Source of the DNA: Gemmatimonadota bacterium
GTDB taxonomy: Bacteria > Gemmatimonadota > Gemmatimonadetes > Longimicrobiales > Gaopeijiaceae
NCBI GenBank assembly: GCA_022822325.1
Contig: JAJEBW010000018.1
Coordinates: 124,001 to 188,000 of the forward strand
Length of the DNA: 64,000 bases
Reading direction: 5' to 3'
The position numbers and the translations under genes were made by a program. Under the pieces are notes generated by a model. The model ran no database searches and was not told the DNA's origin. It saw only the letters and a list, made by a program, of their open reading frames with translations. Of the stretch, positions 18,785 to 27,103 are shown one piece after another (the first letter of the stretch is position 1; each line of letters starts with the position of its first letter).

Positions 18785-19672
18785 CTATCCGTCCTCCCAG
18801 TTGTAGAAGCCGCGGCCGGTCTTTCGTCCCAGGTGGCCCCGCGCGACCATCTCCTCCAGGAGAGCGGGGGGGCGGAAGCTCTCGGAACCCAGCGCCTCGT
18901 GCAGGTAGCGCGCGATTCCGAGGCGAACGTCGAGGCCGACCAGATCCGTGAGGCGGAGCGGGCCCATGGGGTGACGGTATCCGAGCACCATGGCGCGGTC
19001 AATGTCCTGCGGGGCGGCGACGCCTCCTTCGACCATGCGGATGGCTTCGAGGCCGAGCGCGACGCCCAGTCGCGAAGAGGCGAATCCGGGAGAATCGGTC
19101 ACCACGATCGGTTCCTTGCCGAGCCCCCGCACGAAGCCGAGGGCGCGGTCGAGCGTTTCGGGCGCGGTGCGTTCGCCCCGAACGACCTCCACGAGCGCCA
19201 TGATGTGGACCGGATTGAAGAAGTGAAGGCCGAGGAAGCGCTCTTCTCCCCCCAGCCCGGCCGCCATCTCGGTCACCGACAACGACGACGTGTTTGTGGC
19301 CAGGATCGCCCCCGCACCCCCCGCCCCCTCCACCGCGGCGAAGATCTCGCGCTTGAGCGGCATCGATTCCGGCGCCGCCTCGATCACCAGATCCGCCCCA
19401 CCCACCGCCTCCTCCAGCCGCTCGGCCACCTCCAGCCGCGCCAGCGCCGCGTCCCGAACCGCGGCCTCCACCTTCCCCAGCCGCACCCCCTTTTCCAGCG
19501 CCGCTCCGATTCGCCGCAGCGCGCGCCCGAGCTGCCCGGCGTCGACATCGAAGAGGACCGTCCCGTGGCCCGCCATCGCCGCCACCTGCGCGATCCCCGC
19601 GCCCATCGTGCCCGCGCCGATCACCGCCACCCGGCCGATCCCGCCGCCGCCCGCCGCCGTTGTCGCCGCCAC
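18785..19672 (-). CDS. 3-hydroxyacyl-CoA dehydrogenase (3-hydroxybutyryl-/3-hydroxyadipyl-CoA type)
   Basis: 295 residues from GTG 19672, one base after the thiolase stop. The N-terminal NAD-binding fold is RVAVIGAGTMGAGIAQVAAM with FDVD as acceptor of the ribose. LVIEAAPESMPLKREIFAAV and ILATNTSSLSVTEMA follow, then the catalytic His in GLHFFNPVHIMALVEVV. The C-terminal dimerisation domain ends in KTGRGFYNWEDG, the normal family end. It oxidises 3-hydroxyacyl-CoA to 3-oxoacyl-CoA, the step just before the thiolase encoded immediately upstream. With that thiolase being of the 3-oxoadipyl-CoA type, the likely substrate is 3-hydroxyadipyl-CoA (PaaH-like), but this is inferred. Confidence 0.93.
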   Translation of the reverse strand: MAATTAAGGGGIGRVAVIGAGTMGAGIAQVAAMAGHGTVLFDVDAGQLGRALRRIGAALEKGVRLGKVEAAVRDAALARLEVAERLEEAVGGADLVIEAAPESMPLKREIFAAVEGAGGAGAILATNTSSLSVTEMAAGLGGEERFLGLHFFNPVHIMALVEVVRGERTAPETLDRALGFVRGLGKEPIVVTDSPGFASSRLGVALGLEAIRMVEGGVAAPQDIDRAMVLGYRHPMGPLRLTDLVGLDVRLGIARYLHEALGSESFRPPALLEEMVARGHLGRKTGRGFYNWEDG

Positions 19673-19673
19673 C

Positions 19674-20870
19674 TCAGCGCCGCTCCACCACGGTCGCGAT
19701 TCCCTGTCCGACCCCGATGCACATCGTCGCGAGCCCGAGACCGGCCTCCCGGCGGACCATTTCGCGCACCAGGGTAACGAGGATGCGCGCGCCCGAGCAC
19801 CCGACCGGATGGCCCAGCGCGATGGCGCCGCCATTCACATTCACCCGCTCCGGGTCAAGTTCGAGTTCGCGGATGCAGGGGATGGCCTGCGCGGCGAAGG
19901 CCTCGTTGAGCTCGACCAGATCGAGATCGCGGGCGCGCGCCCCGACCCTCTTCAGGCAGCGCCGCGTGGCGGGAACCGGGCCCATTCCCATGCGGTGCGG
20001 CTCCAGGGCGGCCACCGCCGAGCCGCGCACGACCGCCATCGCCTCCAGGCCGTGGGCGCGCGCGGTCGCCGCCTCCAGGACGAGGAGCGCGGCCGCGCCG
20101 TCGTTGATTCCCGAGGCGTTCCCGGCGGTTACCGTGCCGTCCCGGGCGAAGGCGGGGCGCAGCCGGGCCAGGGCCTGGGCGGTGGCGCCCGGACGGGGGT
20201 GCTCGTCGCGGGTCACCGCAACCGGATCGCCCTTGCGGCGCGGGACGCGCACCGGCACGATCTCGTCGTCGAAGCGTCCCGCGGCGATCGCGTCGCCGGC
20301 GCGCGCTTGGCTGGTGGCCGCGAAGAGGTCCTGCTCCTCGCGGGTGACGCCGTGCTCGCGCGCCACGAACTCGGCCGTTTCGCCCAGGGAGATCGTCCAC
20401 TGGGCGGGAAGCGCGGGATTGGCGAATCGCCAGCCGAGCACCGTGTCGGCCACCTCGGGGGCGCCGCGCGGGTAGCCGCGTTCGGGCTTGAGGATGACGA
20501 AGGGGGCGCGGCTCATCGATTCGACGCCGCCCGCGACGAAGGCGTCGCCCTCGCCGGCGCGGATCGCCTGGGCCGCGCTCGCCACCGCCTGCAGCCCCGA
20601 GCCGCAGAGCCGGTTGACGGTCTGGCCGGGCGCCGAGACAGGGAGACCGGCGGCCAGGAGCGCCATCCGGGCCACATTGCGATTGTCCTCGCCGGCCTGG
20701 TTGGTGCATCCCAGGATCACATCGTCGAGCCGGTCGGCCGGAAAGCCGGTTCGTTCCATGAGCGCGCGGATCGCCGTGGCGGCCAGGTCGTCGGGCCGGA
20801 CCGGGGCGAGCGCTCCGCCATGACGCCCGATCGGGGTCCGCACCGCGCCGACGATCCAGGCCTCACGCAC
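19674..20870 (-). CDS. Acetyl-CoA acyltransferase, 3-oxoadipyl-CoA thiolase type (PaaJ/PcaF-like)
   Basis: 398 residues from GTG 20870, preceded by GGAGGG; longer starts only add Arg-rich sequence. The N-terminus AWIVGAVRTPIGRHGGALAP, then DDVILGCTNQAGEDNRNVAR, then the nucleophile Cys in TVNRLCGSGLQAV are characteristic of the PcaF/PaaJ branch (AGEDNRNVARMA). GVESMSRAPFV, NEAFAAQAI, NVNGGAIALGHPVGCSGAR and CIGVGQG supply the remaining active-site His and Cys. It cleaves 3-oxoacyl-CoA (probably 3-oxoadipyl-CoA) to acetyl-CoA and a shortened acyl-CoA (succinyl-CoA). The branch assignment rests on motif similarity and on the neighbouring dehydrogenase and hydratases. Confidence 0.93.
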   Translation of the reverse strand: MREAWIVGAVRTPIGRHGGALAPVRPDDLAATAIRALMERTGFPADRLDDVILGCTNQAGEDNRNVARMALLAAGLPVSAPGQTVNRLCGSGLQAVASAAQAIRAGEGDAFVAGGVESMSRAPFVILKPERGYPRGAPEVADTVLGWRFANPALPAQWTISLGETAEFVAREHGVTREEQDLFAATSQARAGDAIAAGRFDDEIVPVRVPRRKGDPVAVTRDEHPRPGATAQALARLRPAFARDGTVTAGNASGINDGAAALLVLEAATARAHGLEAMAVVRGSAVAALEPHRMGMGPVPATRRCLKRVGARARDLDLVELNEAFAAQAIPCIRELELDPERVNVNGGAIALGHPVGCSGARILVTLVREMVRREAGLGLATMCIGVGQGIATVVERR

Positions 20871-21019
20871 CGCCGCGCCCTCCGCGGGCCACCGGTTCCG
20901 TCGCGCTCCCTCTCGCCGCCGTGCGCCGGTCAACCATCATCGCACTCGTCCTCGCCATCGGCGGGATTTCCGCCGGAACGGGTTCCGCCGCCCCTGGGGC
21001 TCCGCGCCCTCCACCGCCG

Positions 21020-22486
21020 CTATCCGTCCAGCGCCACCCACACGCTCTTCAACTGGGTGTACTTCTCCAGCGCCGACTGGAACCCCAGGTCGCGTCCGAA
21101 GCCGCTCTGCTTGTAGCCGCCGAAGGGCGAGGCGGGGGAATACTGGTTGTAGGTGTTGACCCAGATGGTGCCCGCATCGATCTCGGCGGCCAGCCGGTGC
21201 GCCTTGCCGACGTCGCGCGTCCAGACCCCCGCGGCGAGTCCGTAGAGGGAATCGTTCGCCTTGGCGATCGCGTCGTCCGGATCGTTGAAGGGAATCACCG
21301 CCGCCACCGGCCCGAAGATCTCCTCGCGGGCGATCGTCATGGCGGGATCCACATCGGCGAAGACGGTCGCGGTCACGAAGTTGCCGCATCCGCCGACCTT
21401 CACCCGCTCCCCCCCCGCCACCAGCCGCGCCCCCTCGCGAACTCCGGAATCGATGTAGCCCATGACCCGGTCGAGCTGCTCCCCGCTGACGATCGCGCCC
21501 AGCCGGGTGGTCGGCGCCATCGGATCGCCCACCGTCATCTTCGCGGCCAGACCTCGCAGCGCATCGACGAATTCGTCGCAGGCGGAACGCTCCACCAGGA
21601 TCCGGCTTCCGGCCGCGCAGACCTCGCCCTTCCCGTAGAAGACGCCCATCGAGGCGCCCCGGGCCGACGCCCGCAGATCGGAGTCGGCAAAGACGATGTT
21701 GGGGGACTTTCCGCCGAGCTCGAGCGAGACCTTCTTCAGGGTGGCCGCCGCCTCGCGCATGACGGTGCGCCCGACCTCGGTGGAGCCGGTGAAGGAGATC
21801 GCGTCCACCCCCGGATGCCGGACCAGCGCCGCCCCCGCCTCGTGGCCGAAGCCGGGCACGACATTCAGCGCCCCCGGGGGAAACCCCGCCTCGGCCGCCA
21901 GCTCGCCCAGACGCAGCGCGGTGAGCGGGGTCTGCTCCGCCGGCTTGAGGACCACCGCGTTTCCGCAGGCCAGCGCCGGCGCGACCTTCCACGCCGCCAT
22001 CGATAGGGGGAAGTTCCAGGGAATGATCGCCCCCACCACCCCGACCGGTTCGCGCAGGGTGTAGTTGAGGAAGGGACCCGCCACCGGAAGGGTGTCGCCC
22101 TGCACCTTGTCGGCCAGCCCGGCGTAGTAGCGGATCGTCTGCGCCACCCCCGGCAGATCGATGCGCCGCGACTCGAAGAGGGTCTTGCCGTTGTCGCGGG
22201 TCTCCAGGAGCGCCAGCTCGTCGGCGTTGGCGTCCACCAGATCGGCGAGCTTCCAGAGCAGGCGCGAGCGCTTGTGCGGGTTCATCCTCCGCCAGCGGTC
22301 GTCGGCAAAGGCCGTCCGCGCCGCCTCCACCGCCCGGTCGATTTCGGGCGCGCGCGCGCGGGCCACCTTGGCGATCGTCTCGTCGGTCGCCGGATCGAGG
22401 GTCGCGAAGGTGGCGCCGTCCCGGGCGTCGGCCCACTCGTTACCGATCCAGAGGCGCGTGCGCAGCGGCGCTTCGGAGCCGGTCAC
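21020..22486 (-). CDS. NAD(P)-dependent aldehyde dehydrogenase
   Basis: 488 residues from GTG 22486, which overlaps the stop of the enoyl-CoA hydratase gene (GTGA). The ALDH signatures are intact: PWNFPLSMAAWKVAPALACG, LKPAEQTPLTALRLGELA, the coenzyme motif FTGSTEVGRTVM, the general-base Glu in SLELGGKSPNIVFADSDL, and a catalytic Cys in GEVCAAGSRILVE. EEIFGPV and the C-terminal ASPFGGYKQSGFGRDLG complete the family pattern. It oxidises an aldehyde to its acid. In this cluster it could oxidise a semialdehyde-CoA, replacing the dehydrogenase half of PaaZ; that is a context inference. A 149-bp gap with no gene separates it from the thiolase. Confidence 0.93.
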   Translation of the reverse strand: MTGSEAPLRTRLWIGNEWADARDGATFATLDPATDETIAKVARARAPEIDRAVEAARTAFADDRWRRMNPHKRSRLLWKLADLVDANADELALLETRDNGKTLFESRRIDLPGVAQTIRYYAGLADKVQGDTLPVAGPFLNYTLREPVGVVGAIIPWNFPLSMAAWKVAPALACGNAVVLKPAEQTPLTALRLGELAAEAGFPPGALNVVPGFGHEAGAALVRHPGVDAISFTGSTEVGRTVMREAAATLKKVSLELGGKSPNIVFADSDLRASARGASMGVFYGKGEVCAAGSRILVERSACDEFVDALRGLAAKMTVGDPMAPTTRLGAIVSGEQLDRVMGYIDSGVREGARLVAGGERVKVGGCGNFVTATVFADVDPAMTIAREEIFGPVAAVIPFNDPDDAIAKANDSLYGLAAGVWTRDVGKAHRLAAEIDAGTIWVNTYNQYSPASPFGGYKQSGFGRDLGFQSALEKYTQLKSVWVALDG

Positions 22487-23286
22487 GAACCCGCGAACTC
22501 CGGTTTGCGCTTCTCGACGTAGGCGTTCAGCCCCTCGCTCGCATCGTCGCTGGCGAAGAGCTGCTGCTGCAGTTCGCGCTCCAGCGCCAGGGCCGTCTCG
22601 AAGGGAATTTCGGCCCCCGTCTGCACCGAGCGCTTGATCAGCCCCACCGCCTTCGAGGCCCGCGCCGGCGGACAGAAGGTGCGCGCGTACTCGATCGCCC
22701 GCTCGATGAACTCGTCTCCGGTTTCGGTCTCCCAGAGCTGGTTCACGATTCCGAGCTCCAGCGCCCGCTCGAAGGTGAAGGTCTGGCCGGTCGTCATCAG
22801 CTCGATCGCCCTCGCCTTGCCCACCAGCCGCGCCAGCCGCTGCGTTCCTCCCGTGCCCGGAAGCACGCCGAGGTTCACCTCCGGCAGTCCGCACATGCTG
22901 CGCCCCGCCCGCGCGATCCGCATGTCGGCCGCCATGGCGATCTCCAGGCCGCCCCCGACGGTGTGGCCATTCAGCGCCGCGATCGCGAGCTTCGGCGTCT
23001 GCTCCAGCCGGTTCAACGTTTCGTTGGCGTGCAGGCAGAAGTTGTACTTGAAGCCGGTCGTCACCTTCGCCAGCATCCCGATGTTGGCCCCGGCCGAAAA
23101 GAACTTCTCGCCCTTGCCGGTCAGCACGATCGCATGGACCGAATCGTCGAAGCGCGCGCGCAGAATCGCGTCGTCCAACTGGCGCATCATCTCGTGGGTG
23201 TAGGTGTTCGCGGGCGGATCGTCGAGGGTGAGGAGGGCGACGCCCTTGCCGGCGTCTTCGTACTGGACCAGCGTCTTGTCGGTCAT
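22483..23286 (-). CDS. Enoyl-CoA hydratase (crotonase family)
   Basis: 267 residues. Crotonase features: VALLTLDDPPANTYTHEMMR, GEKFFSAGANIGMLAKVTTG, NGHTVGGGLEIAMAADMRIA, and CGLPEVNLGVLPGTGGTQRL. Both catalytic Glu residues are present (PEV and the Glu of RAIELMTTG), so hydratase activity is expected. The C-terminus LNAYVEKRKPEFAGS closely resembles that of the second hydratase of the cluster (VRAFVEKRRPRFRGR), suggesting duplication. It is the first gene of the minus-strand cluster and overlaps the aldehyde dehydrogenase. The substrate is probably a ring-derived or medium-chain enoyl-CoA. Confidence 0.93.
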   Translation of the reverse strand: MTDKTLVQYEDAGKGVALLTLDDPPANTYTHEMMRQLDDAILRARFDDSVHAIVLTGKGEKFFSAGANIGMLAKVTTGFKYNFCLHANETLNRLEQTPKLAIAALNGHTVGGGLEIAMAADMRIARAGRSMCGLPEVNLGVLPGTGGTQRLARLVGKARAIELMTTGQTFTFERALELGIVNQLWETETGDEFIERAIEYARTFCPPARASKAVGLIKRSVQTGAEIPFETALALERELQQQLFASDDASEGLNAYVEKRKPEFAGS

Positions 23287-23733
23287 CGGGTGCGGTTCCG
23301 GGGACAGGGTACCAGGGGATGGGATGGCCGCATGGGGAAGCGCGACCGCAACGGCGATCAAGATAACACGCGGGCGAGAGATGGGGGATCGAACGGTTGT
23401 GAGTGCGGGGCCGCGCGCGCCTGCCCGCCCCGTGTGCCCGCGACGCCGCCGACCGAAAGGCGCAGGCGTTCCGTTTGGCCGGCGGGATCCCGGCCCCTGC
23501 GCGGGCCGGCCCGGGGGGTGGCCGACATGTAGGGACGCGGGCGCGCAACCCCCGTTTGGGAATTTGTTGGAGCTTCGGTTGGCCCGGAGCGGATGTGCGC
23601 AGCGGTCCGGGAATCGGCCGGGGAATCGGAATGATTCGAGGGCAGGGAACGTAACGGCGGAAAGGCTCCCCTTGCCCGGTTGCGGCAGGCGCGGGTTAGA
23701 TTCCTCACCATTCACCAGCAGCAGGATGACGTC
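23287..23733. other. 447-bp divergent intergenic region, no gene seen
   Basis: The stretch separates the minus-strand CoA-ester cluster from the plus-strand nfeD locus. It is rich in GC palindromes (for example CCGGCGGGATCCCGGCC) and open frames on either strand look like random GC-rich sequence. Promoters for both directions must lie here; no strong -35/-10 pair was recognised. Confidence 0.5.
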
Positions 23734-25179
23734 ATGCCTGGAAACGCTTGTTTCTCCCTGGGGCGCGCTTTCTCCCCGGGACGCGCTCTCTTCCCGGAGC
23801 GCGCTCTCTCGAAGGAGCCGCCGCCCGCGCCCGGACCGGCCTTTGTCTGCGCGGGACTTCTCGCCCTCCTCTCGCTCGCCTTCGCGCCCCCCGACCCGGG
23901 ATCGGCGCAGCAGGTCGTGCGGGTTCCCATCTCCGGGACGATCGAGATGGGGCTGGCCCCCTTCGTGGAACGCACCCTCGACGAGGCGGCGGCCGCGGGC
24001 GCGGGAGCGGTCGTGCTGGAGATCGAGACGCCGGGGGGACGGGTCGATGCCGCCGAGCGGATCACCAACGCGATCGGACGCTCGCAGGTGCCGGTCTACG
24101 CCTGGGTGAACATGCACGCCTATTCGGCCGGAGCGATGATTGCGATCGCGACCGACGGGATCTTCATGCAGAGCGGCGCGGTGATGGGGGCCGCGACCCC
24201 GGTGGACGGGAGCGGAACGAAGGCGCCGGAGAAGATCGTCTCGGCGATGCGGGCCCAGATGCGTGCGCTGGCGGAGGCGCGGGGGCGGGATCCGCGGGTG
24301 GCGGAGGCGATGGTGGACGAGGGGCTCGCGATCGAGGGCGTGGTGGAGGAAGGGAAGCTCCTCACCCTGACGACCAACGAGGCGGTGGAGATCGGCTATG
24401 CGGCGGCGGTCGATGGCTGGGACGATCTCCTGGGGAGGATCGGGATGGACGGGGCGGATGCGGTGCAGGCGGAGGTCAACTGGGCCGAACGGATCGTGCG
24501 CTTCTTCACCAACCCGGTCATCGCGCCCTTCCTCCTGAGCCTGGGCTTCCTGGGGTTGCTCATCGAGATCAGGACCGCGGGATTCGGGCTGGCGGGGGCG
24601 GCCGGACTGGTCTCGCTCGGACTCTTCTTCGGGTCGCACTATCTGCTGGGGCTGGCCGGGGCGGAGGATCTGATCCTGGTCGCGGCGGGGATCGTTCTCA
24701 TTGCGCTCGAGGTCTTCGTCATTCCCGGCTTCGGGATCTTCGGGATCGCCGGAGGCGCGGCGCTGCTCGGCGGCCTTTTCATGGCCCAGATCGGATCGTT
24801 GCCCTCGCAGGACGACCTGATGCGCGCGGCCGGGGTGATGGCGGTGGCGTCGGTGATCGTCTCCCTCACCGCCTGGGGATTCTTCCGATCCCTCTTCGCC
24901 AACCGCCGTCTGGCCCGCGCCGGGATCGTGCTTCCCGAGGCGACCGACCGCCAGGGGGGCTACACCTCCGCCGATCTGCGGCCGGAGCTGGTCGGGACGG
25001 AAGGAGTCGCGATCACCTCGCTGCGGCCCTCCGGGGTGGGACTCTTCGCCGATGAACGTCTCGATGTGGTTTCCGAGAGCGAATGGATCGAAGAGGGCAC
25101 CCCGATCCGCGTCGTGAGCTCCGAGGGCTACCGCCATGTGGTGCGTTCGGTGACCCGCAAGCAGATTTCGCAGGATTGA
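23734..25179 (+). CDS. NfeD family protein with ClpP-like serine protease domain
   Basis: 481 residues from ATG 23734. After an N-terminal leader of odd repetitive sequence (RAFSPGRALFPERALS), a signal helix (VCAGLLALLSLAF) precedes the ClpP/SppA-like domain, about 60-260: AVVLEIETPGGRVDAAERIT and VNMHAYSAGAMIAIATDGIF with the catalytic Ser in AYSAGA. Four to five membrane helices follow at about 270-390 (FLLSLGFLGLLIEIRTAGFG and others). A C-terminal NfeD OB-fold domain (GTEGVAITSLRPSGVGLFAD) completes the long-form architecture. Such proteins work with stomatin or flotillin partners in membrane quality control. The flotillin gene floA follows after 171 bp of degenerate repeats, a pairing conserved across bacteria. 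Confidence 0.93.
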   Translation: MPGNACFSLGRAFSPGRALFPERALSKEPPPAPGPAFVCAGLLALLSLAFAPPDPGSAQQVVRVPISGTIEMGLAPFVERTLDEAAAAGAGAVVLEIETPGGRVDAAERITNAIGRSQVPVYAWVNMHAYSAGAMIAIATDGIFMQSGAVMGAATPVDGSGTKAPEKIVSAMRAQMRALAEARGRDPRVAEAMVDEGLAIEGVVEEGKLLTLTTNEAVEIGYAAAVDGWDDLLGRIGMDGADAVQAEVNWAERIVRFFTNPVIAPFLLSLGFLGLLIEIRTAGFGLAGAAGLVSLGLFFGSHYLLGLAGAEDLILVAAGIVLIALEVFVIPGFGIFGIAGGAALLGGLFMAQIGSLPSQDDLMRAAGVMAVASVIVSLTAWGFFRSLFANRRLARAGIVLPEATDRQGGYTSADLRPELVGTEGVAITSLRPSGVGLFADERLDVVSESEWIEEGTPIRVVSSEGYRHVVRSVTRKQISQD

Positions 25180-25310
25180 CTTTCGCCGGACCGACTTTTC
25201 GCAACACGCCGATTTCTCCAGGACCGACTTTTCGCAACGACCGACTTTTGGCCGGACCGACTCTTCGCACGGGCTGACTGGCCGAGTCGAAACACCGACT
25301 TCTTCCGCGC
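25178..25310 (+). repeat. Degenerate tandem repeats between nfeD and floA
   Basis: At least six imperfect copies of a 15-17 base unit close to CCGACTTTTCGCAAC are packed here: 25178-25190 (GACTTTCGCCGGA), 25191-25206, about 25209-25222, 25223-25239, 25240-25255 and 25256-25271, with a further one near 25294. Spacing is irregular and copies diverge, so it is not a CRISPR array. The coding start of nfeD carries a similar series (GCGCTCTCTTCCCGGA-like, about 23764-23815). Confidence 0.7.
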
Positions 25311-25350
25311 TTTCAGCCATTCCCACCCGAACCAACAGGCAAGCCGACCG

Positions 25351-26334
25351 ATGGAACCCTTCGCCGTCCTTCTCGTTCCCCTCCTCGTCATCTTCGCAAT
25401 TCTCCTGCTCTTCTGGGCGGTTCCCGTGCGTCTCTGGATCGAGGCGACCTTCTCGGGCGTTCCCCTCGGACTGGGCAGCCTGATCGGGATGCGCCTCCGC
25501 AAGGTGAGTCCGCCGGCGGTGGTGCGGCCGCTGATCGCTTCGACCAAGGCCGGGCTTCCCCTCGATCTCTCGCATCTGGAGGCCCACTACCTTGCAGGCG
25601 GCGATGTGGACCGGGTGGTGCGCGCGCTGATCAGCGCCGACAAGGCGGCGATCGAGCTTCCCTTCCAGCAGGCCGCGGCGATCGACCTGGCCGGACGCGA
25701 GGTCTTCGAAGCGGTGCAGGTCTCGGTGAATCCGAAGGTCGTGCAGACGCCCCGGGTGGCGGCGATGGCCCGGGACGGGATTCAGTTGATTGCGGTCGCG
25801 CGGGTCACGGTGCGGGCCAACATCAACCGTCTGGTTGGGGGCGCGGGCGAAGAGACGATCCTGGCGCGGGTCGGCGAGGGCATCGTGTCGACGATCGGGT
25901 CGGCCAACTCGCACAAGGCCGTGCTCGAGAATCCCGACGCGATCTCCAAGACCGTGCTGCAGAAGGGACTCGATTCCGGCACCGCCTTCGAGATTCTCTC
26001 GATCGACATCGCCGACGTGGATGTGGGCAAGAACATCGGCGCCGAGCTCCAGACCGACCAGGCCGAGGCCGACAAGCGGGTCGCGCAGGCCCGGGCCGAG
26101 GAACGCCGGGCGATGGCGCTCGCGCATGAACAGGAGATGCGGGCGCGGGTGGAGGAGATGCGGGCCGAGGTGATCGCGGCCGAGGCGAAGATTCCGCTGG
26201 CGATGGCCGACGCCTTCCGGAGCGGCAACATGGGGATCATGGATTACGCCCGGTACCGCAACGTCGAGTCCGACACGCACATGCGCCGCGCGATCGCGGA
26301 GGGCGAGCCGCAGGACGGACGCAACGAGGGCTAG
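25351..26334 (+). CDS. floA: Flotillin-like protein FloA (SPFH family)
   Basis: 327 residues. An N-terminal membrane hairpin ([20 protein letters not shown]) is followed by the SPFH domain: [61 protein letters not shown] long coiled coil follows ([39 protein letters not shown]). [19 protein letters not shown] near the end is typical of the YqfA/FloA group. Length and domain order match Bacillus FloA, which organises membrane microdomains and protein secretion. It lies next to nfeD and 12 bp upstream of an unknown membrane-anchored protein, which may be a third component. Confidence 0.95.
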   Translation: MEPFAVLLVPLLVIFAILLLFWAVPVRLWIEATFSGVPLGLGSLIGMRLRKVSPPAVVRPLIASTKAGLPLDLSHLEAHYLAGGDVDRVVRALISADKAAIELPFQQAAAIDLAGREVFEAVQVSVNPKVVQTPRVAAMARDGIQLIAVARVTVRANINRLVGGAGEETILARVGEGIVSTIGSANSHKAVLENPDAISKTVLQKGLDSGTAFEILSIDIADVDVGKNIGAELQTDQAEADKRVAQARAEERRAMALAHEQEMRARVEEMRAEVIAAEAKIPLAMADAFRSGNMGIMDYARYRNVESDTHMRRAIAEGEPQDGRNEG

Positions 26335-26346
26335 AGGGGGACGCCG

Positions 26347-27060
26347 ATGGAGCTCCGCACCCTCGCGATCCTGATGGCCGTGGCCATCGTGATGGACTTC
26401 GTGGGAAGGATGAACCGCCGCCGTTTGGCCGAGCAGGATCCGGCGGCGGACAGCGAGCCGGACGACAACTTCCTGGCGGCGCTGATGGAGGCCGGAAGCG
26501 CGGAGCGGGAGGGGACGGCGGAGGAGCGCGCGGGCGAAGGGGAGCGGAGGACGGCGCGGGACGGGGCAGAGGTTGGGTCGGGGCCGGAGGAAGGACGGGG
26601 GGGCTGGGCGGTGGCGGCCGAGCCGGAGCGGCGGGTGCGAGCCCGGCCGGCGCGCCGGCCACCTGCCGAACCGGTGCGCCAGGTAGCCGCCGAACCCAGG
26701 GCGCCCTCGGTGCTGGAAGTGTTGGCCGGGGTGGCGCCGGCGGTGGCCGCGCCGGGGACGGCCCGGGACGAGGAGACGGTGGCCCCGGAACGGCGCGGTG
26801 GCCGGGCGCCGGGGCGGACGCGGCCGGAGGGGGAAGGGAAGCCGCGGCGCGAGGCGGAGGCGGCCGGGCGGGGCGGGGAGGCGGGGGCGGCTCCCGCGCT
26901 GTCCGACCCGGCCACCGTGCGAGCGCGAAGCCGCGTGGTGCGGCCGCGGCTGGGCGGGGGGCGGGGGTTGCGCGATGCGGTCGTCGCGCGCGAGATCCTG
27001 GGTCCCCCGGTTGCGCTAAGGCCCGGAACCGACGCGGCAGACCGGAACGAAATCCGGTGA
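26347..27060 (+). CDS. Membrane-anchored disordered protein of unknown function
   Basis: 237 residues starting 12 bp after floA. One N-terminal membrane helix (LRTLAILMAVAIVMDFVG), then an acidic patch (PAADSEPDDNFLAALMEAG), then about 150 residues rich in Ala, Arg, Glu, Gly and Pro with no predicted fold. The C-terminus (GLRDAVVAREILGPPVALRP, about 204-223) looks like a short ordered motif. The frame is real rather than a shadow: it has clear N- and C-terminal ordered segments, and the position follows floA tightly. It could tether a partner to the FloA membrane domain; no family was recognised. Confidence 0.6.
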   Translation: MELRTLAILMAVAIVMDFVGRMNRRRLAEQDPAADSEPDDNFLAALMEAGSAEREGTAEERAGEGERRTARDGAEVGSGPEEGRGGWAVAAEPERRVRARPARRPPAEPVRQVAAEPRAPSVLEVLAGVAPAVAAPGTARDEETVAPERRGGRAPGRTRPEGEGKPRREAEAAGRGGEAGAAPALSDPATVRARSRVVRPRLGGGRGLRDAVVAREILGPPVALRPGTDAADRNEIR

Positions 27061-27103
27061 CGGCGCCGGGCTCCGGTTTCCTCCTCGGCGCAATGCGCTG
27101 CGC

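Noticed and set aside
25178..25310. Possible CRISPR array
   Set aside because: Units are imperfect, 15-17 bases long and not separated by unique spacers of constant length; no cas genes are near.
22483..26280. A 1265-codon minus-strand open frame
   Set aside because: Only its last 268 codons (22483-23286) are a real gene; the rest is the antisense of floA and nfeD and reads as His/Arg/Gly-rich sequence without domains.
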